From: Gottfriedia acidiceleris
GTDB lineage: Bacteria > Bacillota > Bacilli > Bacillales > Bacillaceae_G
Direction of reading: 5' to 3'
Assembly (NCBI RefSeq): GCF_004138285.1
Contig: NZ_SCFN01000007.1
Coordinates: 279,816 to 343,815 of the forward strand
Length of the DNA: 64,000 nucleotides
In this document: positions 26,519 through 35,902 of the stretch, one piece after another
Layout: the number at the start of each line of letters is the position of its first letter
How positions within the stretch are numbered: position 1 is the first letter of the stretch
Notes under the pieces: model-generated
What the model was told of the DNA's origin: nothing
The model's database searches: none
Seen by the model: only the letters and a program-made list of their open reading frames with translations
Made by a program: the position numbers and the translations under genes

Positions 26519-26839
26519 ACAAAGAACAATCTAGAAGCAATCATCAAAGTAATCATAATGTTCATGAATTTGATTTGTTAATAGAATGTTATTTTAAAGT
26601 AGATTTTCAACCTTAGCGTCAAGCCATTTTAGACATTAATTGATAATTTTATTTCTCCCAAAACTTTTTAAAAATAGAAAAATAATAAAGAAACAATCCT
26701 CTCCGCAAATAAAAACTCTTTCTAAATTTTTAGGAAGGGTTTTTATTTTCTATAATTTGACATAAAAATGATGAAGGAAAACTATAGAAGTATGATATTC
26801 TCTAGATGTAATAAAAACGATTTGAAACGGAGGTAAATA
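26519..26839 (+). other. Intergenic region with SPFH terminator and candidate promoter
   Basis: A terminator lies at 26711-26747 (AAAACTCTT.../...AAGGGTTTTT, imperfect). TTGACA at 26757-26762 is a perfect -35 box, but the best -10 (CTATAG at 26782) is 19 bases away. A GGAGG ribosome site is at 26829-26833. Confidence 0.5.
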
Positions 26840-26890
26840 TTGCGAGTTTTAGTTATTAAGTCTGGTAATATGAAAGGCTGGTACAATTGA
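26840..26890 (+). CDS. 16-codon leader ORF, remnant of a small phage-type protein
   Basis: A TTG start 7 bases after GGAGG opens a 16-codon frame (MRVLVIKSGNMKGWYN), whose TGA is directly followed by the ATG of the VanZ gene. The sequence resembles the first residues of small Bacillus/phage proteins beginning MRVxVIKxxxxxGWY. The rest of that protein is gone, so this is probably a truncated gene now acting as a translation-coupling leader. The VanZ gene has no good ribosome site of its own, which supports the coupling. Confidence 0.5.
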   Translation: MRVLVIKSGNMKGWYN

Positions 26891-27466
26891 ATGTTAAATT
26901 TCTTATATCCTAGCATAATCATTTCTACTTTTTTTATCCTATTTTTTGGTTATCAATTTCTAAAAGGTTCAATAACCCTCCTAAAACTTCTTTATTGGCT
27001 AATCTTTGGCATATACTTTACATGCCTCATTAACTTCACTTTATTTCCTTTCCCCTACCAAAAATATTTAATTCAAGTAATGATAGAAGATCGGTTGGGA
27101 TATAATCATAATTTTATTCCCCTTAAATCAATCGTAGATACCATCAATTATGGCTCAATCTCAATTTTTCTAAGACAAGTTGCTGGAAATGTTTTATTAT
27201 TCATACCACTAGGATTTGCATTACCAATTCTATTTTTTAGAATAACAAACATTAAAACAATCTTAATAGGTTTTACTTTAAGTCTAGCAATTGAATTAAT
27301 TCAAGCTACTTCTGGACTGTTCCTTGGCTATAACTATAGATCATGTGATATTGATGACTTAATACTAAATACAATTGGAACAATTATAGGACTAGTTATT
27401 TATAAAGTAAGTTCCAGGTACTTTAAAAGTTTTGAAGAGTTCATTGATAGAAACCTAACTTCGTAA
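26891..27466 (+). CDS. VanZ-family membrane protein
   Basis: A 191-residue protein with five predicted membrane helices. It carries VanZ features: an NFTLFPFPY loop early, VAGNVLLFIPLGFALP in the middle and LAIELIQATSGLFLGYNYRSCDIDDLILNTIG near the end. VanZ proteins are linked to low-level glycopeptide/lipoglycopeptide tolerance and other envelope roles; no van genes are nearby. Its start abuts the stop of the 16-codon leader ORF. Confidence 0.85.
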   Translation: MLNFLYPSIIISTFFILFFGYQFLKGSITLLKLLYWLIFGIYFTCLINFTLFPFPYQKYLIQVMIEDRLGYNHNFIPLKSIVDTINYGSISIFLRQVAGNVLLFIPLGFALPILFFRITNIKTILIGFTLSLAIELIQATSGLFLGYNYRSCDIDDLILNTIGTIIGLVIYKVSSRYFKSFEEFIDRNLTS

Positions 27467-27499
27467 ACCTCCTAGATTTATAAGAATGCTTACACAAAA

Positions 27500-27532
27500 A
27501 ATAGGGGTTGATTAGAGCAATCAACCCCTTCA
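27500..27532 (-). terminator. Terminator after SSS symporter gene
   Basis: AGGGGTTGATT (27503-27513) and AATCAACCCCT (27519-27529) form an 11-bp stem; on the minus strand a T run follows. It may also serve the converging VanZ gene weakly. Confidence 0.75.
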
Positions 27533-27572
27533 TCCCCCCAAAAAGGGTAATTTGTTACAAAGTAATTCTTAT

Positions 27573-29045
27573 TTAAGCTACAATTTCTTTTTTGCTTTGA
27601 ACCGCTATATTTTTAGTAAGTAAGCTAACAACGACTAAAAATACAAGATTTACAACTAAGCCAATAACACCGATATTTAAATCTTTAATATATTGAGGCA
27701 GTGCTGGGAATAATGATCCGATTGTTGTATTACTTATAGTGACATAAGTAACTGTTGCAACTCCAGTAAAAATACCAGCGAATGCACCTTGCTTCGTTAC
27801 AAAGTTCTTTTTCATTAAACTAAAGACAAGTGTTGGGAACAATTGGGTAACTAGACTGTATCCCATTAAAAGCAGAGTTACTAATGTAGTTCCACCATTA
27901 AATGTGAAATAAACTGCGAATAAAGCCACCACAGGAACAAGGTATTTAGCTAAAACAGCAACCTGCTTTTCTGTAGCAGATGGTACAAACACTTTATAAA
28001 TATTTTTTGATATTAAAGTTGCAGATGCCATTAGAATCATCGAGCCTGGCACGATTGCTGTCAATACCCCTGCTCCACCAATGATTCCAACAAACCACGG
28101 GTTAAAAGATTGTTTACTTAATTTTAATAAAGACAGATCGGCATCCGGACCTTGTAGTCCAGGAACTTGAAGAATTGCTGCAAATCCAACGAAAAACACA
28201 AATAGCAACACAAGTTGGTATAAAGGCATAATAATCGCATTTTTACGAAATACATTTTCACTTTTAGCTGAATAAATGGAGCCAAAAGTATGCGGCCACA
28301 TATAAAATCCTAAGGCTGTTAGAAGAACCGTAGAATTAAACCAAGATACACTTAACCCCTCTTTTGGGAGACTTAGAAAACCTGGTTTAGCTTTATCAAC
28401 TGCTTCAAACATCGCTTGAAATCCACCATAATAATGTAAAGGAAGATAAATTCCTAGAAATAGAACAACTCCAAGAATCATAATGTCCTTTAACGCGGCA
28501 GTCCATGCAGATCCATGGATACCAGATATCATTACATATATAGTCACTGAAATAGCACCTATCCAAATCGCAAAAGTTGGTGAAATCATTCCATAAGAAG
28601 CCTCCGAAACGATGCTTCCTAATCCTTTTAATTGTAGAACTAAGTAGGGAATTACAGCAGATACACCAACTAGTGAAACTAATACGCCAAGGGCTTTACT
28701 TTTGTATTTACTTGCGAAAAAGTCCGGTTGAGACATTAAATTATTTTCTTTAGCATATTTCCATATTTTTGGAAGCAACCAATAAGACATAATATAAGCA
28801 AGTGCACCGTAAGCAGTGATATAGTAGGTAGGACCTCCTTTTCCATAAGCCCAACCACTTCCACCTAGGAAAGTAAAGGTTGTATAGATTTCTCCAGCCA
28901 TTAAGAGAAAGACGAAAATAGTACCAAATCCTCTTCCTCCAACACTCCATTGCTCAAGATTCATGTCCTTTCCTTTCCTAGCTTGTACCCCTAGAAAAAT
29001 CGATACTGCAAGAAAGAGAAAAATTATAATTAATGCACTATTCAT
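27573..29045 (-). CDS. Sodium:solute symporter (SSS family)
   Basis: A 490-residue permease with about 13 membrane helices. The SSS signature is seen in the N-terminal WSVGGRGFGTIFVFLLMAGEIYTTFTFLGGSGWAYG region and in GGAGVLTAIVPGSMILMASATLISKNIYK. The start lies 1 bp after the DUF3311 stop codon. The pair matches the B. subtilis yhjC-yhjB organisation. In this cluster it likely imports the carboxylate or amino-acid derivative processed by the M20 enzymes (inference). Confidence 0.9.
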   Translation of the reverse strand: MNSALIIIFLFLAVSIFLGVQARKGKDMNLEQWSVGGRGFGTIFVFLLMAGEIYTTFTFLGGSGWAYGKGGPTYYITAYGALAYIMSYWLLPKIWKYAKENNLMSQPDFFASKYKSKALGVLVSLVGVSAVIPYLVLQLKGLGSIVSEASYGMISPTFAIWIGAISVTIYVMISGIHGSAWTAALKDIMILGVVLFLGIYLPLHYYGGFQAMFEAVDKAKPGFLSLPKEGLSVSWFNSTVLLTALGFYMWPHTFGSIYSAKSENVFRKNAIIMPLYQLVLLFVFFVGFAAILQVPGLQGPDADLSLLKLSKQSFNPWFVGIIGGAGVLTAIVPGSMILMASATLISKNIYKVFVPSATEKQVAVLAKYLVPVVALFAVYFTFNGGTTLVTLLLMGYSLVTQLFPTLVFSLMKKNFVTKQGAFAGIFTGVATVTYVTISNTTIGSLFPALPQYIKDLNIGVIGLVVNLVFLVVVSLLTKNIAVQSKKEIVA

Positions 29046-29046
29046 C

Positions 29047-29241
29047 TTATCTGTCCCCCTTATTAGCCGAATCTAATTTAAAGATAATCCACATAACTGG
29101 TGTTGAAAAAACGGTCCATAGCACAACCCAAAAAAGGAGAAAAGGCATTCCTAATACAAATGGCTCAACGTGGTTTGCCCAAGATGAAAAGCCCAGAATA
29201 GCAATAAATGGAATAAGTGCTAATAAATGATAGATTTTCAA
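29047..29241 (-). CDS. DUF3311 small membrane protein, symporter partner
   Basis: A 64-residue protein with two membrane helices, typical of DUF3311 (LLALIPFIAILGFSSWANHVEPFVLGMPFLLFW). Family members are encoded directly before SSS symporters and are thought to be accessory subunits. The gap to the symporter start is 1 bp. Confidence 0.85.
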   Translation of the reverse strand: MKIYHLLALIPFIAILGFSSWANHVEPFVLGMPFLLFWVVLWTVFSTPVMWIIFKLDSANKGDR

Positions 29242-29309
29242 AAATTGTTCCCCACTTTCAATTTTAAATTTATATTAGTTTAAATATTCAGAAAACAAAA
29301 GTTTAGATT

Positions 29310-29341
29310 AAGTAGATCCTTGTAAAATAAGGGTCTACTTA
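29310..29341 (-). terminator. Hairpin after the M20 amidohydrolase gene
   Basis: AAGTAGA-CC-TT pairs with AA-GG-TCTACTT (two mismatches) about 15 bases beyond the stop codon. The T tract is weak, so termination may be incomplete. Confidence 0.4.
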
Positions 29342-29353
29342 ACCATATGTCTA

Positions 29354-30529
29354 TTAATCTAAAAGCTTAAAAGTGGCATGAACAAATAAGTTTACACCAA
29401 TTTCCAAAGCGTCCTCGTCTATTGTAAATCGAGCATGATGATGCGGGTAAGTAATATCCTTTTCTTTGTTTCCTGCTCCCACATAGAAGAAAGTGCCTGG
29501 TGCCTTTTGTTGGAAGGCAGAGAAATCTTCACCACCCATGTTTGGTTTCATAAGGTCGAGAGTCTTTTCATCAAACACTTCTAGAATAGTTTCTTCAATA
29601 GCCTTCGTAATATGCTCATCATTGATAACAGGTCGATATCCAAACTCATAATTAAATTTGTATTGTGCACCATGAGCATCAGTTATTCCTTTTATAATTC
29701 GTTCCATAAGTTCAGGAACCGATTTCCTAAGGTTGGCGTTGAAACTACGAACGGTTCCACAGATTTCGACTGAACCTGGGATTACGTTATGAGTTGTACC
29801 TCCAATAAACTTGGTAACAGAAACTACTAGATTATCAAGCGGATCAGTATTTCTAGAAACGATATGTTGAAGATTCGTTACAACTTGGGAAGCGATAGCA
29901 ATCGAATCGATCGTGTCATGAGGAAGTGCTGCATGTCCACCCTTACCTTCAACAGTAATATAGAAAGTATCTGGAGCAGCCATGATCGGTCCATAAGCTA
30001 CACCTACTGTACCTAGTTTCATAGGAGCCCAAAGATGAGCACCAATTATCATATCAACTCCCTCCATTACTCCTGCTTGTACCATTTCCTCTGCACCACC
30101 AGGATACAACTCTTCGGCGTGTTGAAACAAAAAGCGAACTTCACCTTTGATCTTATCTTTTAAACTTGTTAGAATTTTTGCTGTGCCTAGAAGCATTGCT
30201 GTATGACCATCGTGCCCACAAGCATGCATCACACCTGGATTTGTAGAGGCAAATTCAAAAGTGTTTTCTTCCTCGATGGGTAAAGCGTCCATATCCGCAC
30301 GAATTGCTAGCACCTTGCCGGGCTGAGAACCAATCAGACGAGCCATAACACTCGTCTTTGTTGGACGAGATATCTCTAAATTCCCGAAAGATTGAAGTGT
30401 ATCATACACATATTGAGCTGTTTTTTCTTCATGAAAAGATAACTCCGGATACTGATGGAAATGCCTTCTCCACTTAATTACTTCTTCTTTTGTTTGCTCT
30501 ACTAAACTACTTAATGATATTGTTTGCAT
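29354..30529 (-). CDS. M20 amidohydrolase (N-acyl-amino-acid hydrolase type)
   Basis: A 391-residue zinc amidohydrolase. It shows WRRHFHQYPELSFHEEKT at the N-terminus, MHACGHDGHTAML (metal Cys/His), the FQHAEELYPGGAEEM glutamates and a distal GGEDFSAFQQKAPG. This is the M20D (hippurate, IAA-amino acid, N-acetyl-cysteine hydrolase) pattern. It would cleave an N-acyl amino acid in the cytosol. The carbamoylase-like gene lies 14 bp upstream on the same strand, so the two are co-transcribed. Confidence 0.9.
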   Translation of the reverse strand: MQTISLSSLVEQTKEEVIKWRRHFHQYPELSFHEEKTAQYVYDTLQSFGNLEISRPTKTSVMARLIGSQPGKVLAIRADMDALPIEEENTFEFASTNPGVMHACGHDGHTAMLLGTAKILTSLKDKIKGEVRFLFQHAEELYPGGAEEMVQAGVMEGVDMIIGAHLWAPMKLGTVGVAYGPIMAAPDTFYITVEGKGGHAALPHDTIDSIAIASQVVTNLQHIVSRNTDPLDNLVVSVTKFIGGTTHNVIPGSVEICGTVRSFNANLRKSVPELMERIIKGITDAHGAQYKFNYEFGYRPVINDEHITKAIEETILEVFDEKTLDLMKPNMGGEDFSAFQQKAPGTFFYVGAGNKEKDITYPHHHARFTIDEDALEIGVNLFVHATFKLLD

Positions 30530-30543
30530 TATTGTATCTCCCT

Positions 30544-31773
30544 CTATTCATTATTAGATAACTGAAGTACAGTATGATAAAGTACATTAGCACCGTCTGT
30601 ACAATCTTCCTTTGAACTCCATTCAGCAGGATTGTGGCTTATTCCATCTTTTGAACGGATAAAAAGCATCCCTATAGGACATAGATTTGTAAGCTGCATG
30701 CAATCGTGCCCAGCTCCACTTGGGAGAAAAAATGGTTTCACACCAATCTTTTCACTAGCCAATTTTGCAATATCTTGAATTTCACTAGAGCATAACGATG
30801 GTTTAATACGTTGCAGAACTTCAATTTCTAATCCTACACCACGTTGTTCACATAAAATTTTTGACCCTTCTAAAATTCGATTTTCAACCTCGTCACGAAT
30901 TGCTTCATTAACATCGCGAAGATCCAAGGTGAATTCAACCTTCCCGGGAATAATATTGATTCCTCCAGGAAACAGCTGCAATTGACCAACTGTTCCGACC
31001 GTTGAACCTGTCTTAGCTGATTCAGTTTCAATTAGTTGAACAATCTGGGAAGCAACAACTAATGCATCGCTACGGTCATTCATTGGAGTTGTCCCAGCAT
31101 GTCCTGCTTTTCCTTCTATTGTGAATTTAAGCCACAACGGACCAGCGATTCCTGTAACAATTCCTACTGATAAATTACCGTTTTCAATCACCTTTCCTTG
31201 TTCAATATGTAACTCTACATAGGCTTTTACTGATCCTATGCTTCTAGCTGACTGATCAATAGAAAGTGGATCATATCCTGCCTCGCTCATCGCTTGCGCT
31301 ATAGTAATCCCTTGTTGATCCTTATTTTGAAGATGTTCTAAGTTGAGTGTTCCAGCAATTCCTCGGCTCCCAATCATTCCAAAGCTAAATCTAGCTCCTT
31401 CTTCATCTGTAAATACAATAACTTCAATTGGATGTACTGTTGTGATTCCTTGCTCATTCATCGTCTGGAGTATTTCAATCCCTGAGAGAACGCCAAGTGG
31501 TCCGTCAAAATTTCCGCCGTTATATACAGAATCAATATGTGAGCCTACCAGTACAACAGGTGCGTTTTGATTAGTCCCTTCTTTACGTCCAATAAGATTT
31601 CCCACAGTATCTTCGTAAACTTTTAATCCTGCTTCAACCATATAGGAAGTAACTAATTCTTTAGCTTTTCTCTCATTTTCTGTAAAGGACAAACGAGTAA
31701 TTCCACCAGACTCTTGTTTTCCTATGGACCCTAATTCCAAAAGGCGATTCCACAATCTATCCTGATTAATCAT
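30544..31773 (-). CDS. M20 hydantoinase/carbamoylase-type amidohydrolase
   Basis: A 409-residue zinc amidase of the N-carbamoyl-L-amino-acid hydrolase / allantoate amidohydrolase type: [20 protein letters not shown] (metal Asp), [30 protein letters not shown] and AGHAGTTPM dimerisation segment, and [10 protein letters not shown] near the C-terminus. It would release CO2 and NH3 from an N-carbamoyl or ureido substrate. The ATG at 31773 is chosen because GGGAGG sits directly before it; the longer frame begins upstream of that site. Confidence 0.88.
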   Translation of the reverse strand: MINQDRLWNRLLELGSIGKQESGGITRLSFTENERKAKELVTSYMVEAGLKVYEDTVGNLIGRKEGTNQNAPVVLVGSHIDSVYNGGNFDGPLGVLSGIEILQTMNEQGITTVHPIEVIVFTDEEGARFSFGMIGSRGIAGTLNLEHLQNKDQQGITIAQAMSEAGYDPLSIDQSARSIGSVKAYVELHIEQGKVIENGNLSVGIVTGIAGPLWLKFTIEGKAGHAGTTPMNDRSDALVVASQIVQLIETESAKTGSTVGTVGQLQLFPGGINIIPGKVEFTLDLRDVNEAIRDEVENRILEGSKILCEQRGVGLEIEVLQRIKPSLCSSEIQDIAKLASEKIGVKPFFLPSGAGHDCMQLTNLCPIGMLFIRSKDGISHNPAEWSSKEDCTDGANVLYHTVLQLSNNE

Positions 31774-31909
31774 TTTTCCTCCCATAATAAAATTTTTATT
31801 TTAGGTCTATTTATGGCTATGACCATAACTATATCACTAATCATTTAGTTTGTTAAGTAATAATATTCAGAATATTATATATAAACTGAAAAAAATTCTT
31901 AATCACTTG

Positions 31910-33211
31910 TCAAAGGCTAATTTTATATATATTTCTAGGCCTTCCACGCGAATAAGGTGTTTCCTCTCCAATAACCTGAGCAATTCCTTGTTCTTCTAAT
32001 TCTTTTAAAATTCTACGTGCGCTTCTCGGCATGATTTGCATATACTGTGCTAGCTCGTGAGCTCCAATTTCACTCTTTCCTATTTTTTTAAGAATAGATT
32101 CTAGCTTACTAAGTGTCGAAATACTTAAAGATGTTTGTTCGCTTATTTTTTGTAGCTCTTTTGAGACATAAGAATATGTAATTTGTTCATCTCTTCCCAA
32201 TGGACCCGCTATCGTTTGATTATCGAGAGCAACCATCCAACTTCCTTTTCCATACTCTCTAGCATGAAATAAAGCTCTTCCAGCATGAATTTCTGCTTCG
32301 TAAGCCGTTTTACCGATTCCAATTCCACAAGTTATGACTTCTTTCTTTAATTCTTCAAGATCTTCCAAATTCGGTATAATAGAAAATTCATTCGTTATAT
32401 CCTGTAAAAGCCCTCGGGTCGTAAAAATGACATATCTACCGGGACCAGCAGATTTAAGTGATCCTTGAACTTTATTTGCGTATACAAGAAGCTTCTCTGC
32501 CATCCTAATTTCTATTTTGTAGATTTCATCAGTCGAAAAAGTATCTTTCGCCAATCCAAAATAAGAGTCGATCTCAATCATTTGAACTGCAATTTGACTT
32601 TCTTTAAAATGTAACATCTCATAAGTTCGAAGTGCTAAATTTAGCACAGACTCAATAGCTGACTTTGCAGGCAGTACACGATAAACAGGTACACCCATTT
32701 TCTCAAGTTCTATATGTGCCGATCGAAGACATGTAACTGCTGCTTTCGTTTTCCCACTTTTCCATAACTCATAGTGGTATCCTGCAAGTACATTTGCATC
32801 AACTTCCCCTTCATAATATTTCAAAAATAAATGATCAGCTTTAATTTTTGCTTCATCTAAAATACTTTTGAGCTCATCATAATGGAAGTTATCAAAGCTA
32901 ATTTGCTCCATTGCAATCTGGTTATGATAGAATATTTGTAACAAAGTTTTATAGAGACTCGGTCCAGTGTGGGGAGTAAAAAACATGGGTTTTGTAATTC
33001 CACCCCAGCTTTTTGCTATTGCATAAGGGACCTTGCCTGAAAAGAGCCAAATATCAAAATCATTTGCAATAGGACTTAAAAGACCAGGTATTTCCTCTTC
33101 TCTCCAATAGATGATAGGGGTACATTCAAATTCAGGGTATTCCTTTATTACAGATTGAATAACGTCAATCGAATCATCAGATCCAAGTAAACCTAAACGG
33201 ATTTTTTTCAT
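31910..33211 (-). CDS. Transcriptional regulator with N-terminal sensor region and C-terminal HTH
   Basis: A protein of about 433 residues. The N-terminal half (KIRLGLLGSDDSIDVIQSVI...) looks like a ligand- or receiver-like domain. The middle (CGIGIGKTAYEAEIHAGRALFHAREYG) resembles a degenerate GGDEF-type fold. The C-terminus (SEIGAHELAQYMQIMPRSARRILKELEEQGIAQVIGEETPYSRGRPRNIY) is a winged helix. ATG 33211 is placed 5 bases after GGAGG. Sitting inside the amidohydrolase/transporter cluster, it most likely senses the substrate. The middle-domain assignment is tentative. Confidence 0.72.
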   Translation of the reverse strand: MKKIRLGLLGSDDSIDVIQSVIKEYPEFECTPIIYWREEEIPGLLSPIANDFDIWLFSGKVPYAIAKSWGGITKPMFFTPHTGPSLYKTLLQIFYHNQIAMEQISFDNFHYDELKSILDEAKIKADHLFLKYYEGEVDANVLAGYHYELWKSGKTKAAVTCLRSAHIELEKMGVPVYRVLPAKSAIESVLNLALRTYEMLHFKESQIAVQMIEIDSYFGLAKDTFSTDEIYKIEIRMAEKLLVYANKVQGSLKSAGPGRYVIFTTRGLLQDITNEFSIIPNLEDLEELKKEVITCGIGIGKTAYEAEIHAGRALFHAREYGKGSWMVALDNQTIAGPLGRDEQITYSYVSKELQKISEQTSLSISTLSKLESILKKIGKSEIGAHELAQYMQIMPRSARRILKELEEQGIAQVIGEETPYSRGRPRNIYKISL

Positions 33212-33222
33212 CATTTCCTCCA

Positions 33223-34056
33223 CTACTCTAAAATAAATAAAATTCCTAAAATGGTAATGCAGCAGGCAATCAACTTAGCTGCTGTAATTTTTTCTTTATA
33301 ATAAATTCTTGCTAAAAACAAAGCAAATATTGGTGAGGTATAGGCTAAAGCTACAACAAGAGTCCCGTTGGCAATCTTTAAGGCTGCAAACAATGCGATC
33401 CATTGAGTAATCGCTAGCACACCACGAATCGAAAGGTGTATATTCAGTCCTGGATACCAAATTTTCGGACGATGTATTAAATAGATTATTAGGGCAATCC
33501 CACTCGCTCTGAAAAAGTAAAGTGTAGGAGCATTTATCCATTGATGAACGAGCAATTGTTGTGTAGGAACCATGCTGAGTCCAGCTGAAACTGCAGCTGC
33601 AACCCCTAATAAACTCCCTGGTTTTTTTATTTCTACTAATGGAGATAACATGTTTCTGCCTTTTACGTTTAGAAAATATACACCAAGCACAATAAGCAAG
33701 ACCGGAATTAATATATGTATATCAAATCCGTGCAATATGCTATTTGGAATAAAAGTGAATAATGGAGTCAACGCAGTATACACCGCTAGTTGAGATACTT
33801 CTATTCGTCCTAGTGCTAAGAAAAATGATACATTAGACAATGCATCTAAAATAATCACAATGATTAATAAACCTATTGTAGAAGGTGTAACAGAAAAGGA
33901 ATAATACCACGGCATTACGCAGCCTAACAAAATGGTGACCACTAGAAAAGATGTTACAATAAAGCTATTATTATCCTTCATTTGCATTGTTATTTTTTTT
34001 GCATACAACGCATTTACTGCATTCAAAAAAGAACTAATTAATGCAAGAAAAAACAT
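33223..34056 (-). CDS. EamA/DMT-family permease
   Basis: A 277-residue membrane protein with about ten helices in two EamA repeats (FFLALISSFLNAVNALYAKK and, in the second half, GVLAITQWIALFAALKIANGTLVVALAYTSPIFALFLARIYYKE). Members export or import metabolites or amino acids. Its stop codon overlaps the ribosome site of the regulator gene, and it follows the third M20 gene after 27 bp, so it is part of the same operon. Confidence 0.85.
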   Translation of the reverse strand: MFFLALISSFLNAVNALYAKKITMQMKDNNSFIVTSFLVVTILLGCVMPWYYSFSVTPSTIGLLIIVIILDALSNVSFFLALGRIEVSQLAVYTALTPLFTFIPNSILHGFDIHILIPVLLIVLGVYFLNVKGRNMLSPLVEIKKPGSLLGVAAAVSAGLSMVPTQQLLVHQWINAPTLYFFRASGIALIIYLIHRPKIWYPGLNIHLSIRGVLAITQWIALFAALKIANGTLVVALAYTSPIFALFLARIYYKEKITAAKLIACCITILGILFILE

Positions 34057-34083
34057 ACTCTTTTCCCCTCTCTCTCTAGTTCA

Positions 34084-35385
34084 TTATCTAGCTAAATGTA
34101 CAAGTATGTTTCCATAAACTTCAACTGCATACGCAATTGTTTTTTCGTTAAAGTCGAATGCACAATTATGATGGCCTGCTGCTAATTCAGTTCCAAACAA
34201 TAGATAAGTAGCCATTCCACCATTCTTTTGAACCTCTTTCATCATATATGTTACATCTTCTGAAGCAAGAAAAGGCTGAGAAATAACAATTTCACTGGTT
34301 TGTTTAACTTTTGATCCTATACCATATACAAGATTCGCAAGATCAGAGTCACAGTCTGCTATAATCGAACGTCCTACTACTTCGGTATGTTGCTTAATCC
34401 CATACAACTGAGCAACTGATTGTATGATACGCTGTGATTCATTCTTCATAAATTGATCAACCTCATTGGTCGTTCCTCTTGTTTCAAATTTTAGCTTAGC
34501 ATGTGCTGGAATAATGTTTCGACCTTCTCCACCCTGAATAACTCCAACATTTATTCTTGAATCCCCTAATCCATGCCGTGAGATTGCATACAACTGCAAT
34601 GTAATAGTAGATGCCGCAAGTAATGCATTTCTACCTTCATGTGGTGCTAATGCTGCATGGGCCTGCACACCTTCCAGTTCTAAATCAAACTTGGTTGACG
34701 CGAAAAAATCTGTTACGCTACAGGCAAGTTGGTTCTGTTTTGTTGCCGTTACACCAATATGACCACTAAAGAAATAATTTACATCTTCTAAGATTCCCGA
34801 ATCAACCATCGCTCTTGCACCACGCGCACCTTCTTCAGCAGGTTGAAATATGAGTTTAATTTTTCCTGAAAGCTTCTCTTTCATTTTTGAAATCAATTGT
34901 GCCATTCCTAACCCAATTGCAATATGGCCATCGTGTCCACAAGCATGCATATAGCCTTCTACTTTCGAACGGAAATTTTGATTCCATGGGACATGATTTG
35001 ATCCTCTATCCTCAGAAATTTCCAATCCATCGATATCAAATCGGAAGGCAAGTGTTGGACCAATCCGCCCTGTATCCCAAATGCCTACTACACCAGTTAA
35101 CCCGTCTTCCATTTTCTCAATCCAATACGAATTTGCCCCAAACGACACTGCCCGCTCTTTAGCTTCTTGTATCGTTTTTTCATCCGGGACACCCATTCTC
35201 GAATCAGGTACAATTATTTCCCTTCCTACTTTTACTTCAAATCCCAATTCTGATAAGAAATCTGCTATGAGAGATGAGGTTCGGAATTCCGTCCATCCTA
35301 TCTCCGGAAAAGAGTGGATGTCACGCCTAATATTGATTAAACTTCCTTTTATATTATCAACCAATTCTGAGATTAATTCTTCCAC
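34084..35385 (-). CDS. M20 amidohydrolase (AbgA/AbgB-like)
   Basis: A 433-residue amidohydrolase. It has NIRRDIHSFPEIGWTEFRTSSLIADFL at the N-terminus, YMHACGHDGHIAIGLGMAQ (metal ligands), FQPAEEGARGARAM glutamates and a C-terminal GHHNCAFDFNEK. The extra segment at 65-105 (DEKTIQEAKERAVSFGANSYW) is as in p-aminobenzoyl-glutamate hydrolase subunits. First gene of the minus-strand cluster; AAGGAGG precedes the start. The true substrate is unknown. Confidence 0.85.
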   Translation of the reverse strand: MEELISELVDNIKGSLINIRRDIHSFPEIGWTEFRTSSLIADFLSELGFEVKVGREIIVPDSRMGVPDEKTIQEAKERAVSFGANSYWIEKMEDGLTGVVGIWDTGRIGPTLAFRFDIDGLEISEDRGSNHVPWNQNFRSKVEGYMHACGHDGHIAIGLGMAQLISKMKEKLSGKIKLIFQPAEEGARGARAMVDSGILEDVNYFFSGHIGVTATKQNQLACSVTDFFASTKFDLELEGVQAHAALAPHEGRNALLAASTITLQLYAISRHGLGDSRINVGVIQGGEGRNIIPAHAKLKFETRGTTNEVDQFMKNESQRIIQSVAQLYGIKQHTEVVGRSIIADCDSDLANLVYGIGSKVKQTSEIVISQPFLASEDVTYMMKEVQKNGGMATYLLFGTELAAGHHNCAFDFNEKTIAYAVEVYGNILVHLAR

Positions 35386-35851
35386 GCCATTTACCTCCTT
35401 ATTAAATGAGTTGAATTAAAATTTTTTTCAAATCGAGTCCAATCTACTATATTCACAGGGAATCGTTGCCACAAAGATACAAACTAATAATCCGTTACTT
35501 AATAAGGGAAGGCCCCAGACAATACCCATTAAAGTAGGTTGACGACCCCACCTCCAGGTATAAAGGGAACAGTTTTACTGAAGTAGCTGAAGCATATTAA
35601 CTTAAAATGATTCCTAACCCGAACACCTCCTAATGGAATTATTAAATTAAACAAACAAACCAAAACAATACTCACCATTCACTTTTTTCATTATTTACGG
35701 CTGAATTCAGGTTACGACCATAATTATAGACTATTCTGACATTTTTGAATAGAAACCTAAAATACTATTTTATTAGATAATCAACTTAATAAGGTTTCCT
35801 ACTTAAGTAAGATTAATCTATCATAGAAACGATTTCCTTTTTTTACACGAA
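35386..35851. other. Intergenic region with a possible decayed membrane-protein fragment
   Basis: Between about 35450 and 35640 the minus strand follows an AGGAGG site and shows short open stretches split over two frames: LGIILS, stop, YASATSVKLFPLYLEVG, then SNGLLVCIFVATIPC. This reads like the start of a hydrophobic transporter broken by stops and a shift. I cannot name it. The remainder is AT-rich control DNA. Confidence 0.3.
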
Positions 35852-35894
35852 AAAAAGGTGCCCCTTAAAAGTTTTACTTTTGGGACAACCTCTT
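35852..35894 (-). terminator. Terminator of the MacAB-like operon
   Basis: On the minus strand AGGTTGTCCC pairs with GGGGCACCT (imperfect) and a TTTTTT run follows, just after the permease stop codon. Confidence 0.6.
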
Positions 35895-35902
35895 TATTCG
35901 TA

